IMG/VR virus record: IMGVR_UViG_3300040960_002552 | Location: 1 to 52,189 of that record | DNA: 52,189 nucleotides | Reading direction: 5' to 3' (one strand) | From: a virus | Part shown: one piece after another, positions 1 through 8,021 of the stretch | Numbering within the stretch: position 1 is the first letter of the stretch | How the letters are laid out: the number at the start of each line of letters is the position of its first letter | Made by a program: the position numbers and the translations under genes | The notes under the pieces: model-generated | The model's input: the letters and a program-made list of their open reading frames with translations, nothing else | The model's database searches: none | What the model was told of the DNA's origin: nothing

Positions 1-219
1 GACCAACTAGACCAAATCATTCGGCGGAACTTTGGGTTGGACGCCAAGGGCGGGGCTGCTGGGAGCAAGTTGTCCATCGACGTTTCAATATTGACGAACA
101 CCAAAACAGCCCTTAATGGTGGTGCGATTAAAACATCAGGTCATGTCATTGATGTTAGCGATGCCGTTGAAAGCAAAAAAGAAGAACACGATGGAGAACC
201 AGACCAAGATAAAAAATAA
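1..219 (+). CDS. 3'-terminal part of an unrecognised gene (cut by window edge)
   Basis: The reading frame is open from base 1 to a TAA at 217-219, giving 72 residues with no start, so the true start lies outside the window. The visible part has a short hydrophobic/beta-rich stretch (SIDVSILTNT) and ends in a highly charged tail rich in K, E and D. It overlaps the start of the DUF3310 gene and heads the replication operon. I do not recognise a family. A DNA-binding or single-strand-binding role would fit an acidic tail in this position, but that is only positional inference. Confidence 0.6.
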   Translation, partial: DQLDQIIRRNFGLDAKGGAAGSKLSIDVSILTNTKTALNGGAIKTSGHVIDVSDAVESKKEEHDGEPDQDKK

Positions 220-445
220 CGGTGACATGGTCAACTACCCACCCCACTACCGCTCACACCCCTCCGGTGTGGAGGTCATCGAGATCACAGAGCATCTAAA
301 CTTTTGTTTAGGTAATGCTGTTAAGTATATCCTACGGGCTGATCACAAGGGGGCGAAACTCGAAGACCTAAAAAAGGCTCAGTGGTATATCACTCGAGAG
401 GTCCGACGCCTTCAGGAAAACCCTCCTGAAAGAACCGAGTTGTAG
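191..445 (+). CDS. DUF3310 family protein
   Basis: 84 residues. The core matches the DUF3310 signature common in tailed phages: VNYPPHY, then GVEVIEITEHLNF, LGNAVKYILRAD and EDLKKAQWYI. The family is often annotated as nucleotide kinase-like, but its biochemical role is not established. The ATG at 191 overlaps the previous frame by 29 nt. An internal ATG at 227 would still keep the whole domain and cannot be excluded. It sits at the head of a replication operon, 5 nt before the RuvC-like gene, a position where DUF3310 genes commonly occur. Confidence 0.85.
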   Translation: MENQTKIKNNGDMVNYPPHYRSHPSGVEVIEITEHLNFCLGNAVKYILRADHKGAKLEDLKKAQWYITREVRRLQENPPERTEL

Positions 446-450
446 TCGCG

Positions 451-981
451 ATGAATACCACCTACTCTCAGATGATCGTCGGCGTCGACAACGGTGTCGA
501 CGGTGGCTTGTGCGCGATCTCAAGATGCCGAGGCTGTGTAATCTCCAAGATGGTAATGCCGACGCTGAAGCGGAATGGTAAAAGCGAAGTCGACTTGATG
601 GCTGTGAAGGAGTGGGTAAACGAACTGAACACTGAACCCTGTTTCGTGATTGAGGAACCACTGCACCATGCCAAGAGTTCCCAAGCTGTTCGTTCTATGG
701 CAATAAACTTTGGTAAACTGTTAGGGGCTTGCGAGATGCGTATGTGGGAGGTTAACCCCATAACAGTCAGGGAGTGGCAGAAGGAAATGCTGGGGACTGT
801 CCCCAAGGGGAAAACAAAGGAAGTGGCGAAGGACATAGCAATGATGCTGTGTCCGGGCGAAGACTGGACTCGATCAGAGAGGGCCGTGGTCCCCCACGAC
901 GGCATGATCGATGCTTATCTGATTGCTGAATATTGGAGGAAAAAATCAGCTTTTTCTGATTTAAAGGAAAAAAATAATTGA
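451..981 (+). CDS. RuvC-like Holliday junction resolvase
   Basis: 176 residues, a normal length for RuvC-type resolvases. The RNase H-fold acidic residues are in place: D13 in IVGVDNG, E68/E69 in FVIEEP, and D150 and D154 in HDGMIDAYLIAEY. Members cut four-way or branched DNA with Mg2+. In a phage this resolves replication and recombination intermediates before packaging. It is followed after 15 nt by the helicase, so the two are probably co-transcribed and may act on the same branched substrates. A second, unrelated junction-type nuclease (endonuclease VII-like, 10323-10796) is also encoded here. Confidence 0.88.
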   Translation: MNTTYSQMIVGVDNGVDGGLCAISRCRGCVISKMVMPTLKRNGKSEVDLMAVKEWVNELNTEPCFVIEEPLHHAKSSQAVRSMAINFGKLLGACEMRMWEVNPITVREWQKEMLGTVPKGKTKEVAKDIAMMLCPGEDWTRSERAVVPHDGMIDAYLIAEYWRKKSAFSDLKEKNN

Positions 982-996
982 CTCTATTTCGGAAAC

Positions 997-2340
997 GTGA
1001 GAGTATCCCGCCGAATGAAGCAATTATACCCGAAGCAATTAGAAGCCTTAGATTTTTTTACCAGTAAGATAGATTCAGGGTTCAGTACTCTGGATGCGAG
1101 TGCCACCGGAACAGGTAAGACCGTTGTGGCGGCGCACCTCGCGAAGCACTGGGACGGCCCAGTAGCGGTTCTTTGTCCTAAAGCGGTGATACCTTCTTGG
1201 GAAAGGGAACTATCCGAGACAGGTATCGAGCCTCTGTTCATTCTCAACTACGAGAAGATACGAGGTGGGCGGACTCCCTACATGACCAAAGTTGGGAAGT
1301 CTATTATGAACTGGAAGATTCCAAAGAACACCCTCGTTCTGCTGGATGAAGTCCATAAGTGCAAGGGGCCATACACACAAAATGCCCAGCTGTATATTTC
1401 TTTAACGCTCCAAGGTTTTACCACTCACGCCATGTCTGCAACGGCAGCGGAGAACCCTACTGAAATGCGGGGTCTGGGTTTTGCCCTCGGCCTTCATACA
1501 CTGAACAAATCCAAGGGAGGTAAGCGGTCTTTTTACGGGTGGATGAAACAAAACGGGTGTTTCCTAGACGAGTGGGGTAAATGGGACTTTTGTCGAGCGA
1601 GGTCTGGTGTAAACCCCAAACTCACCCAAATGCACGACACTTTATTCCGATCCCAAGAAGCACGGGCTTGTCGATTAAAGACATCAGACTTCCCCGACTC
1701 CTTCCGAGAGAACATGGTCTTTTATGAGCCAGTTCAGTTTACGAAAGCAAAGCAGATTGAAAAAGCATTCAAAGAGTTGGACATAACACCCGACATCTTG
1801 ACCGACTATATCGAGAACGGCACGGTAGAAAACTCGGACAACATAGTTCTAGTTAACATACTAAGGGCTAGGCAGTTATCAGAGTCTCTCAAAGCTCCTG
1901 ACATAGCCGAGATGGCGGAAGATTTAATCCTAGAAGGGAAGAGTGTGGTGGTGTTTGTAAACTTCACCCAGACAGTTGATGCGCTGGTCGAGAGACTTAA
2001 ATGTCTTAAGATCGATGGAAGACAAAACTCAGCAGAAAGACAGGAAGCTATTGACAGGTTCCAGAAGGACGAAGATAATGCCCTCGTTGTCAATATAGCA
2101 GCAGGAGGCACGGGTGTTTCTTTGCATGACGTTCGAGGAGAACGACAGCGTGTATCCATAATCTCCCCCACCTATGTAGCCAAGGACCATCTTCAATGTC
2201 TGGGTCGAATCCACAGGAACGGTGCTAAATCGGACGCGATCCAAAAAGTTCTCTACGCCGATAAGACAATAGAAGAGTCGGTTATCAAATCTCTTAAAAC
2301 TAAAATCAACAACATAGATACACTAAACAATGGCAGATAA
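997..2340 (+). CDS. SF2 DNA helicase (SNF2/DEAD-type)
   Basis: 447 residues from a GTG start; an ATG at 1015 gives a protein six residues shorter and is equally possible. Walker A is ATGTGKT at residues 36-42 and motif II is DEVH at 117-120. Motif III-like MSATA follows, and the C-terminal half has the motif VI-like stretch QCLGRIHRNG near residue 405. This is the two-RecA-domain arrangement of SF2 translocases. Phages with a PolA/primase-helicase module often carry such a helicase for fork remodelling or recombination. Its 3' end overlaps the nuclease N-terminal fragment by 11 nt, indicating translational coupling. Confidence 0.9.
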   Translation: MRVSRRMKQLYPKQLEALDFFTSKIDSGFSTLDASATGTGKTVVAAHLAKHWDGPVAVLCPKAVIPSWERELSETGIEPLFILNYEKIRGGRTPYMTKVGKSIMNWKIPKNTLVLLDEVHKCKGPYTQNAQLYISLTLQGFTTHAMSATAAENPTEMRGLGFALGLHTLNKSKGGKRSFYGWMKQNGCFLDEWGKWDFCRARSGVNPKLTQMHDTLFRSQEARACRLKTSDFPDSFRENMVFYEPVQFTKAKQIEKAFKELDITPDILTDYIENGTVENSDNIVLVNILRARQLSESLKAPDIAEMAEDLILEGKSVVVFVNFTQTVDALVERLKCLKIDGRQNSAERQEAIDRFQKDEDNALVVNIAAGGTGVSLHDVRGERQRVSIISPTYVAKDHLQCLGRIHRNGAKSDAIQKVLYADKTIEESVIKSLKTKINNIDTLNNGR

Positions 2341-2584
2341 CGTAAACCACAGCGAACGCGCCCACGCAGAATTTGGACCTAGCGGACTAAAGTATGTCAA
2401 GGCTTGCCCCGGCTTCAAAGGAAAAGAAGGAACCTCTGAAGCAGCCGAAAAAGGAACTCGGATACATGAAGCTCTAGAGGTCCATGACCCTAGTGCCCTT
2501 CACGACGAAGAAGAGGTAGAGATCTATGAAAAGATCGTCCAGATGGAGTTCGAGTTTATGAAGGAATTTGAGTCAAACAATTAA
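2330..2584 (+). CDS. N-terminal fragment of a split DUF2800/Cas4-type nuclease
   Basis: 84 residues resembling the first part of phage DUF2800 (RecB/Cas4-like) nucleases: a H-A-E-F-G-P-S-G lead, then KACPGF with Cys26, then the helical AAEKGTRIHEALE segment. It stops abruptly after EFEFMKEFESNN, just where intact relatives continue into the catalytic strand. The rest of the protein is encoded at 4307-5194, after a 1.7-kb block of other genes. In Cas4/AddB enzymes one N-terminal cysteine and three C-terminal cysteines hold an iron-sulfur cluster. Cys26 would be that N-terminal ligand. Whether the two pieces assemble or are both dead is unknown. Confidence 0.75.
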   Translation: MADNVNHSERAHAEFGPSGLKYVKACPGFKGKEGTSEAAEKGTRIHEALEVHDPSALHDEEEVEIYEKIVQMEFEFMKEFESNN

Positions 2585-2595
2585 CTAGTTACACT

Positions 2596-3252
2596 ATGAT
2601 AGTAAATATTCTAAAAAATAACCACACTATTTCAAAACCGTTTAGGTCTATATTAGGAGTAGACACTCTTAAATCTGAAAAAAAAGAAAAGCATACTTTA
2701 ATGGCCCTCAATTCCCCGAGGCTATCAGAAGTTGCTTGCCTTCTAGTCAACAAGTATAACATAGACTGCATCATTGAGACGGGAACTTTTCTGGGCAGAG
2801 GGACCACGAAGTCCTTCGCATTTACTGGGGTGGAAGTTCACTCTTGTGAATCTAACGGAGTCACCTACAAGAAGGCCATAGAGAACATAGGATACCTGCC
2901 CCATGTTTTCCTTAACCACGCGAACTCGACAGAGCGAAAAGATTTACCTGCAAAGTTGGTTGAGAAAATACAAGTCGAAAACGTAGCCAAAGAGCAAAAC
3001 TGGTTAGCTAAAACCCTACTTGCCAAAAAAGATAAGAGAGTCTTACTCAGCTTGGATTCTGGCGGGGCTATCGGACAAAAAGAAATGACAGTGGCTTTGG
3101 ATGCCATAAAAGAATATAACAACGTAAGGTGTTTGGTTCTTGATGACCTCCACCAAGTTAAACATAAAGATTCTCCTGATCGGGTACATGAAGAGCTTGG
3201 CCTAGATATATACCAAGTCGAGCATCGCTGGGGGTTCACCATAAATGAGTGA
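2596..3252 (+). CDS. Methyltransferase-like Rossmann protein, paralog 1
   Basis: 218 residues. The stretch CIIETGTFLGRGTT (about 58-71) looks like the SAM-binding motif I of class I methyltransferases. VHSCE after the next strand would hold the acidic residue of motif II, and LLSLDSGG and LVLDDL would be later strands. The substrate is unknown. It is the same length as the protein at 18571-19227 and about two-thirds identical by hand alignment (145 of 218 positions). It is the first gene of the cargo that interrupts the nuclease gene. An alternative is a non-catalytic Rossmann protein or a hydroxylase related to the cephalosporin-hydroxylase type of methyltransferase. Confidence 0.65.
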   Translation: MIVNILKNNHTISKPFRSILGVDTLKSEKKEKHTLMALNSPRLSEVACLLVNKYNIDCIIETGTFLGRGTTKSFAFTGVEVHSCESNGVTYKKAIENIGYLPHVFLNHANSTERKDLPAKLVEKIQVENVAKEQNWLAKTLLAKKDKRVLLSLDSGGAIGQKEMTVALDAIKEYNNVRCLVLDDLHQVKHKDSPDRVHEELGLDIYQVEHRWGFTINE

Positions 3253-3436
3253 GGTGGAGATGGCTTCTTTGGTGCTTCAATACAAAGTTTTAAAACACGA
3301 CCTTGACGAACTGTTGAAAAGCATTTCCGATAATTCCGCTGACCTTGACATTTATGAGCAGCGCAGCCTTCTCAGAGATGGGATAAAGGTGATCTCAAAG
3401 AGATGCGCTAAGGTGATTGAATTGACCGAAGACTAA
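3245..3436 (+). CDS. Small helical protein, unknown
   Basis: 63 residues starting with an ATG that overlaps the end of the methyltransferase-like gene by 8 nt. The sequence is almost entirely predicted amphipathic helix (LVLQYKVLKHDLDELLKSI). It is the second gene of the cargo block inside the split nuclease. A hairpin that could end transcription follows at once. No family recognised. Confidence 0.6.
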   Translation: MSEVEMASLVLQYKVLKHDLDELLKSISDNSADLDIYEQRSLLRDGIKVISKRCAKVIELTED

Positions 3437-3440
3437 TTTT

Positions 3441-3474
3441 AGCTGGGGATTGGGGTCGAAAGCTCCCAATTTTA
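3441..3474 (+). terminator. Possible terminator inside the cargo block
   Basis: ATTGGG at 3449-3454 can pair with CCCAAT at 3465-3470 around a 10-nt loop, flanked by AGCT on both sides and followed by TTTT. The stem is short, so it could equally be a weak attenuator or an mRNA-processing hairpin. Confidence 0.4.
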
Positions 3475-3526
3475 AATGAGACAGCATAGATGTCCGCCCA
3501 GTAGCTCTCTCTCTAAAAATTGAAAA

Positions 3527-3778
3527 ATGAATAAAGATTTATTCTCAGGTTTTGATCCAGACCATCTATTGGTAATGGACGGGTATGATGACTGCATCGT
3601 TGGGGTAGTAGAACGCTTCGGTCAAGACCCTATCGTTTGTTATGACAAATACAAGGTAATACAAAAACTCCAAGATGATGGTGGTATGTCCAGAGACGAG
3701 GCTGTAGAGTTTTTTCACTTTAATCACCTTGGGGCGTGGATGGGAGATTTAACTCCGTGCTTTGTATCGCTTAATTAG
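3527..3778 (+). CDS. Small acidic hypothetical protein
   Basis: 83 residues, acidic, including LLVMDGYDDCIVGVVERFG and a central VIQKLQDDGGMSRDEAVEFFHFN that looks like a short helical pair. Similar small proteins occur widely in phages without assigned function. Its ATG is preceded at short distance by the box AAAAATTGAAAA, a leader shared with the next two reading frames and not a Shine-Dalgarno sequence. Confidence 0.6.
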   Translation: MNKDLFSGFDPDHLLVMDGYDDCIVGVVERFGQDPIVCYDKYKVIQKLQDDGGMSRDEAVEFFHFNHLGAWMGDLTPCFVSLN

Positions 3779-3808
3779 GTTGCATTTATAAATAAAAATT
3801 GAAAACGA

Positions 3809-4024
3809 ATGAAACACCACTACCCAAATTGCCAAGGAGGACTAGACTGCGATTGCGACGACGAGCTAGACACGGACTCGCTCAAAGTCGGCAGCATCAT
3901 CCGATACTGGACGGAGCGACTTATGGTCGATCATATCGACTGGGATAAGGGAGTATTATGGGCATCCTGCGCTATGGGGAAAGAATTTGAAATCCCCTTT
4001 GGTGAATTTGATATTATTCGCTAG
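3809..4024 (+). CDS. Small Cys/Asp-rich hypothetical protein
   Basis: 71 residues. The N-terminus has HHYPNCQGGLDCDCDDE, a His/Cys/Asp cluster that could bind metal. The remainder resembles a small beta domain (SLKVGSIIRYW, KGVLWASCA). It is preceded by the leader box AAAAATTGAAAA and lies inside the cargo that splits the nuclease. No family recognised. Confidence 0.6.
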   Translation: MKHHYPNCQGGLDCDCDDELDTDSLKVGSIIRYWTERLMVDHIDWDKGVLWASCAMGKEFEIPFGEFDIIR

Positions 4025-4091
4025 GGAAGGACATTGCGCCCACCACGGAGAGTTTTATGAAAAATTGAAGAATGTATTTTAGAAATTTCGC

Positions 4092-4325
4092 ATGGATTTA
4101 AAATATGGTCCGTTGAGAGACAAGATACTCAAAGAATTGAGTGATGGGGAAGTTCTCACTTCCAAAGAAATAGAAGAGAAGGTTGCTTGGCCCAAAAAAA
4201 CCAACATAGTAAAAACCTTGTCAGATTTGAAAATAGACTTGGTGGTTAGAAAAGACTCAAGAAAGTTGTTGAAAATATTCCCCGAAAAAGCTAGGGGTCA
4301 GTTTAAATGGAGATTAGTAAAATGA
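4092..4325 (+). CDS. Winged-helix-like small DNA-binding protein
   Basis: 77 residues, basic. The layout (LRDKILKELSDGEVLTSKEI, then a recognition-like helix with basic residues, then a beta-wing RKLLKIFPEKARGQFKWRLVK) resembles a winged helix-turn-helix. It could regulate transcription of the cargo or the replication operon. A 9-codon frame from 4072 to 4101, which carries the AAAAATTGAAGA leader box, ends across this gene's ATG and may couple its translation. The gene's end overlaps the nuclease C-terminal fragment by 19 nt. Confidence 0.55.
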   Translation: MDLKYGPLRDKILKELSDGEVLTSKEIEEKVAWPKKTNIVKTLSDLKIDLVVRKDSRKLLKIFPEKARGQFKWRLVK

Positions 4326-5194
4326 AAGAAGACTACAATGAAATCGTTTTAGACATCGAACTGGACTATGGGTTGTCCACGTTCGGAACATGCGACAGGC
4401 TTACCATTTACAACGGTAAAAAAGCACTTCTCGCGGATTACAAAACGGGGATAAGTCAGATTGACCACCCGTCGAAAAACTACCAGGCAAAAGCCTACAC
4501 CTTGGGAGTATTCCAAAAATATCCCGAAGTAGAAGAGGTCACGTTTGTTTTCTACATCCCGCTTTACAACGAATCCCCTCACCACACATTTACCAGAGAG
4601 GATGTCCCCGCGTTGAGAAAGGAACTGTCTACGGTGATCGCTTTAGCCACTGGCACTCGACACTACTGGCAAGATGGAACCCCTCCGACTCAAAACCTAA
4701 ACCCAACACAAAATTGCAGGTTCTGCCGACACGAAGAGTCGTGTCCTGCCCTGGTGGGGTTGGTTTCGGAAGTCGCTAAAAAAGTAGGGCATCAATTTGA
4801 AGGTGTTGATTTTGATGAGACAGATGATCCCGAACAAGTTGAAGTCCTTTATGACCTCGCGAAAGTCGTTGAAAAGTGGGCTATGTCCTACAAAAGAAAA
4901 GCGGTCCAACTGGCGAAAGAGGGGATGGTCTTCCCAGGGCTGAAATTAAAATCAATGGGCGCAACGTCTAAAATAGAAGACGTTGGTGGACTCATTGAGA
5001 CAGCTAAAGATTTCGGAATCACCGAGGACCATCTTTTGAAGTTAGCATCTTTCCCTATCGGAAGGCTTGCGAAAGCGGTATCTGAAACCGCGAAAACAAA
5101 AGAAAAAGCAGCAATAAAAACAGAATTTCTTGACACGCTTGAAGAGAAGAGCATTATGTCAAAGTCTGAAGAGAGGTTCACACTCTCGAAATAG
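4307..5194 (+). CDS. C-terminal catalytic fragment of a split DUF2800/Cas4-type nuclease
   Basis: 295 residues with the PD-(D/E)XK nuclease core: D30 in FGTCDR, D44 and K46 in ADYKTG, and the QxxxY-like motif NYQAKAY near residue 60. Cys137, Cys140 and Cys146 (NCRFCRHEESC) match the three C-terminal iron-sulfur ligands of Cas4/AddB-like nucleases. The N-terminal helix and the fourth cysteine are missing here and are found at 2330-2584. A second ATG at 4322 may be the real start. The family degrades DNA ends during phage recombination and replication. The active-site residues are intact, so a two-chain enzyme is plausible. Confidence 0.8.
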   Translation: MEISKMKEDYNEIVLDIELDYGLSTFGTCDRLTIYNGKKALLADYKTGISQIDHPSKNYQAKAYTLGVFQKYPEVEEVTFVFYIPLYNESPHHTFTREDVPALRKELSTVIALATGTRHYWQDGTPPTQNLNPTQNCRFCRHEESCPALVGLVSEVAKKVGHQFEGVDFDETDDPEQVEVLYDLAKVVEKWAMSYKRKAVQLAKEGMVFPGLKLKSMGATSKIEDVGGLIETAKDFGITEDHLLKLASFPIGRLAKAVSETAKTKEKAAIKTEFLDTLEEKSIMSKSEERFTLSK

Positions 5195-5221
5195 AAACAA
5201 CAAAACAAAACAAAAACAAAA

Positions 5222-5857
5222 ATGGCAAAATCGGAAATAGTAGAAGATAAGAAAGAACTGTCGTCCGCGACTCCAGGATTCATCATCGACCCGGAGGACA
5301 TCGACATCCCCAAAGTAAACCTGGTTCAGAAAATGAGTCAGATCGACGGACCCCTTGGGTCAATCATGCTGGATCAAAAGCACTGCATCGCAGAAGCCGA
5401 TGAACCTGTTGCGGTTTCAATCGTATCCGCCCGTAAGGGTTGGCGTGAAGACATTCCATTCGATGAGGACGAGATGCCTCGCATCGCGTGGAACCACGAA
5501 GACCGTGATGCCTTGGAAGCAGACTCAGGATATAAGATCCTTGAGTTCGCTGACATCCGCATCCTCTTCCACGGAGGTGAGGATGCTGACCAAACGGTAT
5601 ACACCGTGCCGATTGGAGATAATCAGTATGCTCTTGGACGGATCAACGTCCAGAAGGATGCCTACCGCAACACATACAAGCGTCTTGCTACGTTTGCAGC
5701 AGTGAACGCAGGGGCGGATCTTTCGGCTAAAGTTTGGAATATGAAGTCTATCTTGCTCACCAAAGGCAAGTATAGCTGGTATTCTCCTAGCTTAGAAAAC
5801 TCCTCAGAGGTAGCCGCTGATGAGGTGGTTCAGTTCTTGGAAATGTTTCAGCAATGA
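5222..5857 (+). CDS. Replication-module protein, possible ssDNA-binding protein
   Basis: 211 residues with a recognisable phage-type core (DIPKVNLVQKMSQ, GPLGSIMLDQ, ARKGWREDIPFDEDEMPRI, ALGRINVQKDAYRNTYKRLA), though I cannot name the family. It lies between the nuclease and the polymerase, where related modules encode a single-strand-binding or recombination-helper protein. That role is inferred from position only. The leader is a run of A and C without Shine-Dalgarno sequence. The stop overlaps the next ATG (ATGA). Confidence 0.6.
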   Translation: MAKSEIVEDKKELSSATPGFIIDPEDIDIPKVNLVQKMSQIDGPLGSIMLDQKHCIAEADEPVAVSIVSARKGWREDIPFDEDEMPRIAWNHEDRDALEADSGYKILEFADIRILFHGGEDADQTVYTVPIGDNQYALGRINVQKDAYRNTYKRLATFAAVNAGADLSAKVWNMKSILLTKGKYSWYSPSLENSSEVAADEVVQFLEMFQQ

Positions 5858-6027
5858 GCTACGACATTGAACTCGTCAAGGAACACGTAGCCAACATCGA
5901 GGCTGTGCGTTCCGAATTAGAACAGAAACTCGATGAACTTGAAGCCGCTAAAGAACACTTGGAGACTGAACTCAAAAGACTAGGCGCAGCCCATCAAGTG
6001 CTTTCTGATTCGTTGGAAGAAGCATAA
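5854..6027 (+). CDS. 57-residue coiled-coil protein
   Basis: This short frame starts at the ATGA that ends the previous gene and runs to TAA at 6025-6027. Nearly the whole sequence is heptad-like helix (LEQKLDELEAAKEHLETEL), typical of a small coiled-coil protein. The strict coupling to the upstream gene and the terminator just downstream support it as a real last gene of this transcription unit. Function unknown; it may bind the upstream protein. Confidence 0.65.
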   Translation: MSYDIELVKEHVANIEAVRSELEQKLDELEAAKEHLETELKRLGAAHQVLSDSLEEA

Positions 6028-6043
6028 ACAACAAAAATAATAT

Positions 6044-6078
6044 AGGCTCCGCTCATTATGGGCGGAGTCTTTTTTTTA
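6044..6078 (+). terminator. Rho-independent terminator
   Basis: A GC-rich stem pairs GGCTCCGCTC with GGGCGGAGTC (two G-U pairs allowed) around a short AT loop and is followed by eight T. It closes the nuclease/5222/coiled-coil unit. The polymerase unit begins only 4 nt later, so readthrough or a promoter inside this region must serve the polymerase. Confidence 0.75.
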
Positions 6079-6081
6079 CTT

Positions 6082-6264
6082 ATGACAAATATTGAAGACG
6101 TTGATACAGATGAAATGATAGACTTCCTCCACTCGTTGGTAGAAGCCCTAGAACCCGACCCCGACCAGACAGAGCGTTTAATCGGGTTCTTAGAGGAGGA
6201 GAGCATCCTCTTGGAATACTGGACAGATGAAAACGATGTCTTTTGTTGTGGGAAGCAAAAATGA
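6082..6264 (+). CDS. Small acidic protein before the polymerase
   Basis: 60 residues from the ATG just after the terminator. Strongly acidic and helical (DTDEMIDFLHSLVEALEPD), ending with CCGKQK. A longer frame is open upstream but would run through the terminator stem, so the ATG at 6082 is preferred. It overlaps the polymerase start by four bases (ATGA), suggesting co-translation. No family recognised. Confidence 0.6.
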   Translation: MTNIEDVDTDEMIDFLHSLVEALEPDPDQTERLIGFLEEESILLEYWTDENDVFCCGKQK

Positions 6265-8021
6265 AAACATACGCGCTGGACTTTGAGTCCTACTACGACA
6301 AGGAATGCTCCATATCTGTTCTGGGACCGCTAGGTTATTTCTCTCACCCAGACTTCGATGCTTACATGGTGAGTGTTGTAGGAGATGACGGATATGTTTA
6401 TGTGGGACACCCGAAAGAGTTTGATTGGAGTATCCTAGAAGGAAATAGAGTTCTGTCACACAACGCCGCTTTTGATGAAACCCTTTACCTTTTCGGCATT
6501 GGGATGAAGTGGTGGGATGAAGTGGACTACGCGGAATGGCACTGCACTGCTGATATGGCAGCGTATTGTGGGCATCCAAGGAACTTGAAGGGGGCTTCAA
6601 AAGCTGTCTTAGGGATAGATCTAAGTAAAGAAACCCGCGACACAATGAAGGGGCAGAAGTGGGACGGTATGGACTCTTTATTCAAAGAAGAGGTTCTGGA
6701 ATACGCCACTAAAGACTCCGAGTATTGCTTGGCTCTTTGGCAGAAACTTGAACCCCTGTGGCCGAAAAAGGAAAGAGAGATCAGCGTTATGAATCGGAAA
6801 GCAGCCCAGGGAGGTATCCCAGTAGACTCCGACTACATTGAGGAGTGTATCGCTACCCTCAATAAAGAACTTTTTTTGGCCGAACAAAACATCCCCTGGA
6901 TTGGGGAGAAGAAACTTTTATCGAGAGCGGCCTTTAACGATGAGTGCAGGAAGAACGGGCTAGTCCCCCCTGCATCACTGGCGAAAGATAATGAAGAAAC
7001 CGAACGCTGGTTTCGCGCCCACAGTAAAAAGTTTCTTTGGATCGGGGCAACTAGGAACTGGAGACGAATAAATGCGCTCAAGAAAAAAATGTTATCCTTC
7101 CGGGCCGCTACTATGCAGAATGGAAGATACTACGGGGGGTTGATGTATTGGGGGGCGCACACGGGAAGATTCAGCGGCAGCGGCGGGAACCTAAACCTTC
7201 AGAACATGCCGCGTGGTGAACTGTTCGGGGTAGACATGAGGAAAGTAATCTGCGCCCCAAAAGGAAAAAAACTCGTAGTGGTTGACTTATCACAGATCGA
7301 AGTTAGAACATTATCCTGGTTGTCGGGGGACTCAGGGATGCTAAAGAGAATCGAGGAATCAGATGACATCTACGAAGCGTTCGCTATCCAGTTTGGGCTG
7401 TGGGACGAGTCGAAAGGGTCTTTGAAAAAGGAAGACCCTTCTCTCAGGCACACCGTAAAGACGATGGCTCTTGGATGCGGCTACGGAGTGGGGGCGAAAA
7501 GATTTAGTGAGTTTAGCGGAACAACAGAAAAAGAAGCCGCTAAGTCTGTAGCACTCTACCGGAGCAGCCTCCCTAAAGTAACTAGGTATTGGAGGGACTT
7601 AAATGATTCTTTGAATGTTGCTTATGATTCAGAATGCCCTTTTGAAATCTCTTTGCCTTCTGGCAGGAAACTTAGATATGGGAGTTTGTATTCCAATAAA
7701 ACATCTAGGGGGATAGAGCTAGTAGCCAAAATTACAAAAGGGTCAAACAAAGTCGCTATGAAACTTTGGGGTGGGATTTTAGCGGAAAACGCCGCCTCTG
7801 CATTGGCGAGGGATATTTTCACTGACGCGATGCTCCGAATCAGAAAAGAAGGATATTGGATACTGTTTCACGTCCACGATGAGGTGGTCGTAGAGGTGGA
7901 CGAAGACAAAGCTGAGAAGGCTCTGGAGGACATAACTAGGATATTATCCACGCCACCAGAGTGGATTTCAAAGATTCCACTTGAAGCCGAGGGAAAAATA
8001 CTGCAAAGATACGAAAAATGA
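6261..8021 (+). CDS. DNA polymerase, family A, with 3'-5' exonuclease
   Basis: 586 residues. The N-terminal DEDD exonuclease has D7 and E9 (LDFES), D72 (HNAAFDE), and Y148/D152 (YATKDSE). The polymerase domain shows HTGRFSG followed by LNLQNMPR, motif A DLSQIEVR from D340, a motif B region near 394-407 (R394, K398, Y406-G407), and motif C HDE at 537-539. It is the replicative polymerase of the phage. The ATG at 6261 is chosen because it overlaps the previous stop; an upstream in-frame start at 6243 lacks support. The primase-helicase follows with a four-base overlap, so the two are made together. Confidence 0.96.
   Translation: MKTYALDFESYYDKECSISVLGPLGYFSHPDFDAYMVSVVGDDGYVYVGHPKEFDWSILEGNRVLSHNAAFDETLYLFGIGMKWWDEVDYAEWHCTADMAAYCGHPRNLKGASKAVLGIDLSKETRDTMKGQKWDGMDSLFKEEVLEYATKDSEYCLALWQKLEPLWPKKEREISVMNRKAAQGGIPVDSDYIEECIATLNKELFLAEQNIPWIGEKKLLSRAAFNDECRKNGLVPPASLAKDNEETERWFRAHSKKFLWIGATRNWRRINALKKKMLSFRAATMQNGRYYGGLMYWGAHTGRFSGSGGNLNLQNMPRGELFGVDMRKVICAPKGKKLVVVDLSQIEVRTLSWLSGDSGMLKRIEESDDIYEAFAIQFGLWDESKGSLKKEDPSLRHTVKTMALGCGYGVGAKRFSEFSGTTEKEAAKSVALYRSSLPKVTRYWRDLNDSLNVAYDSECPFEISLPSGRKLRYGSLYSNKTSRGIELVAKITKGSNKVAMKLWGGILAENAASALARDIFTDAMLRIRKEGYWILFHVHDEVVVEVDEDKAEKALEDITRILSTPPEWISKIPLEAEGKILQRYEK

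Noticed and set aside
468-905. 145-codon frame opposite the RuvC-like gene
   Set aside because: Antisense to a gene with intact catalytic motifs.
2585-4306. Group I intron or intein interrupting the nuclease
   Set aside because: The block contains several separate genes with their own starts and stops and no homing nuclease; no intein splice residues are possible across stop codons. Intron structure was not computed, so this is not fully excluded.
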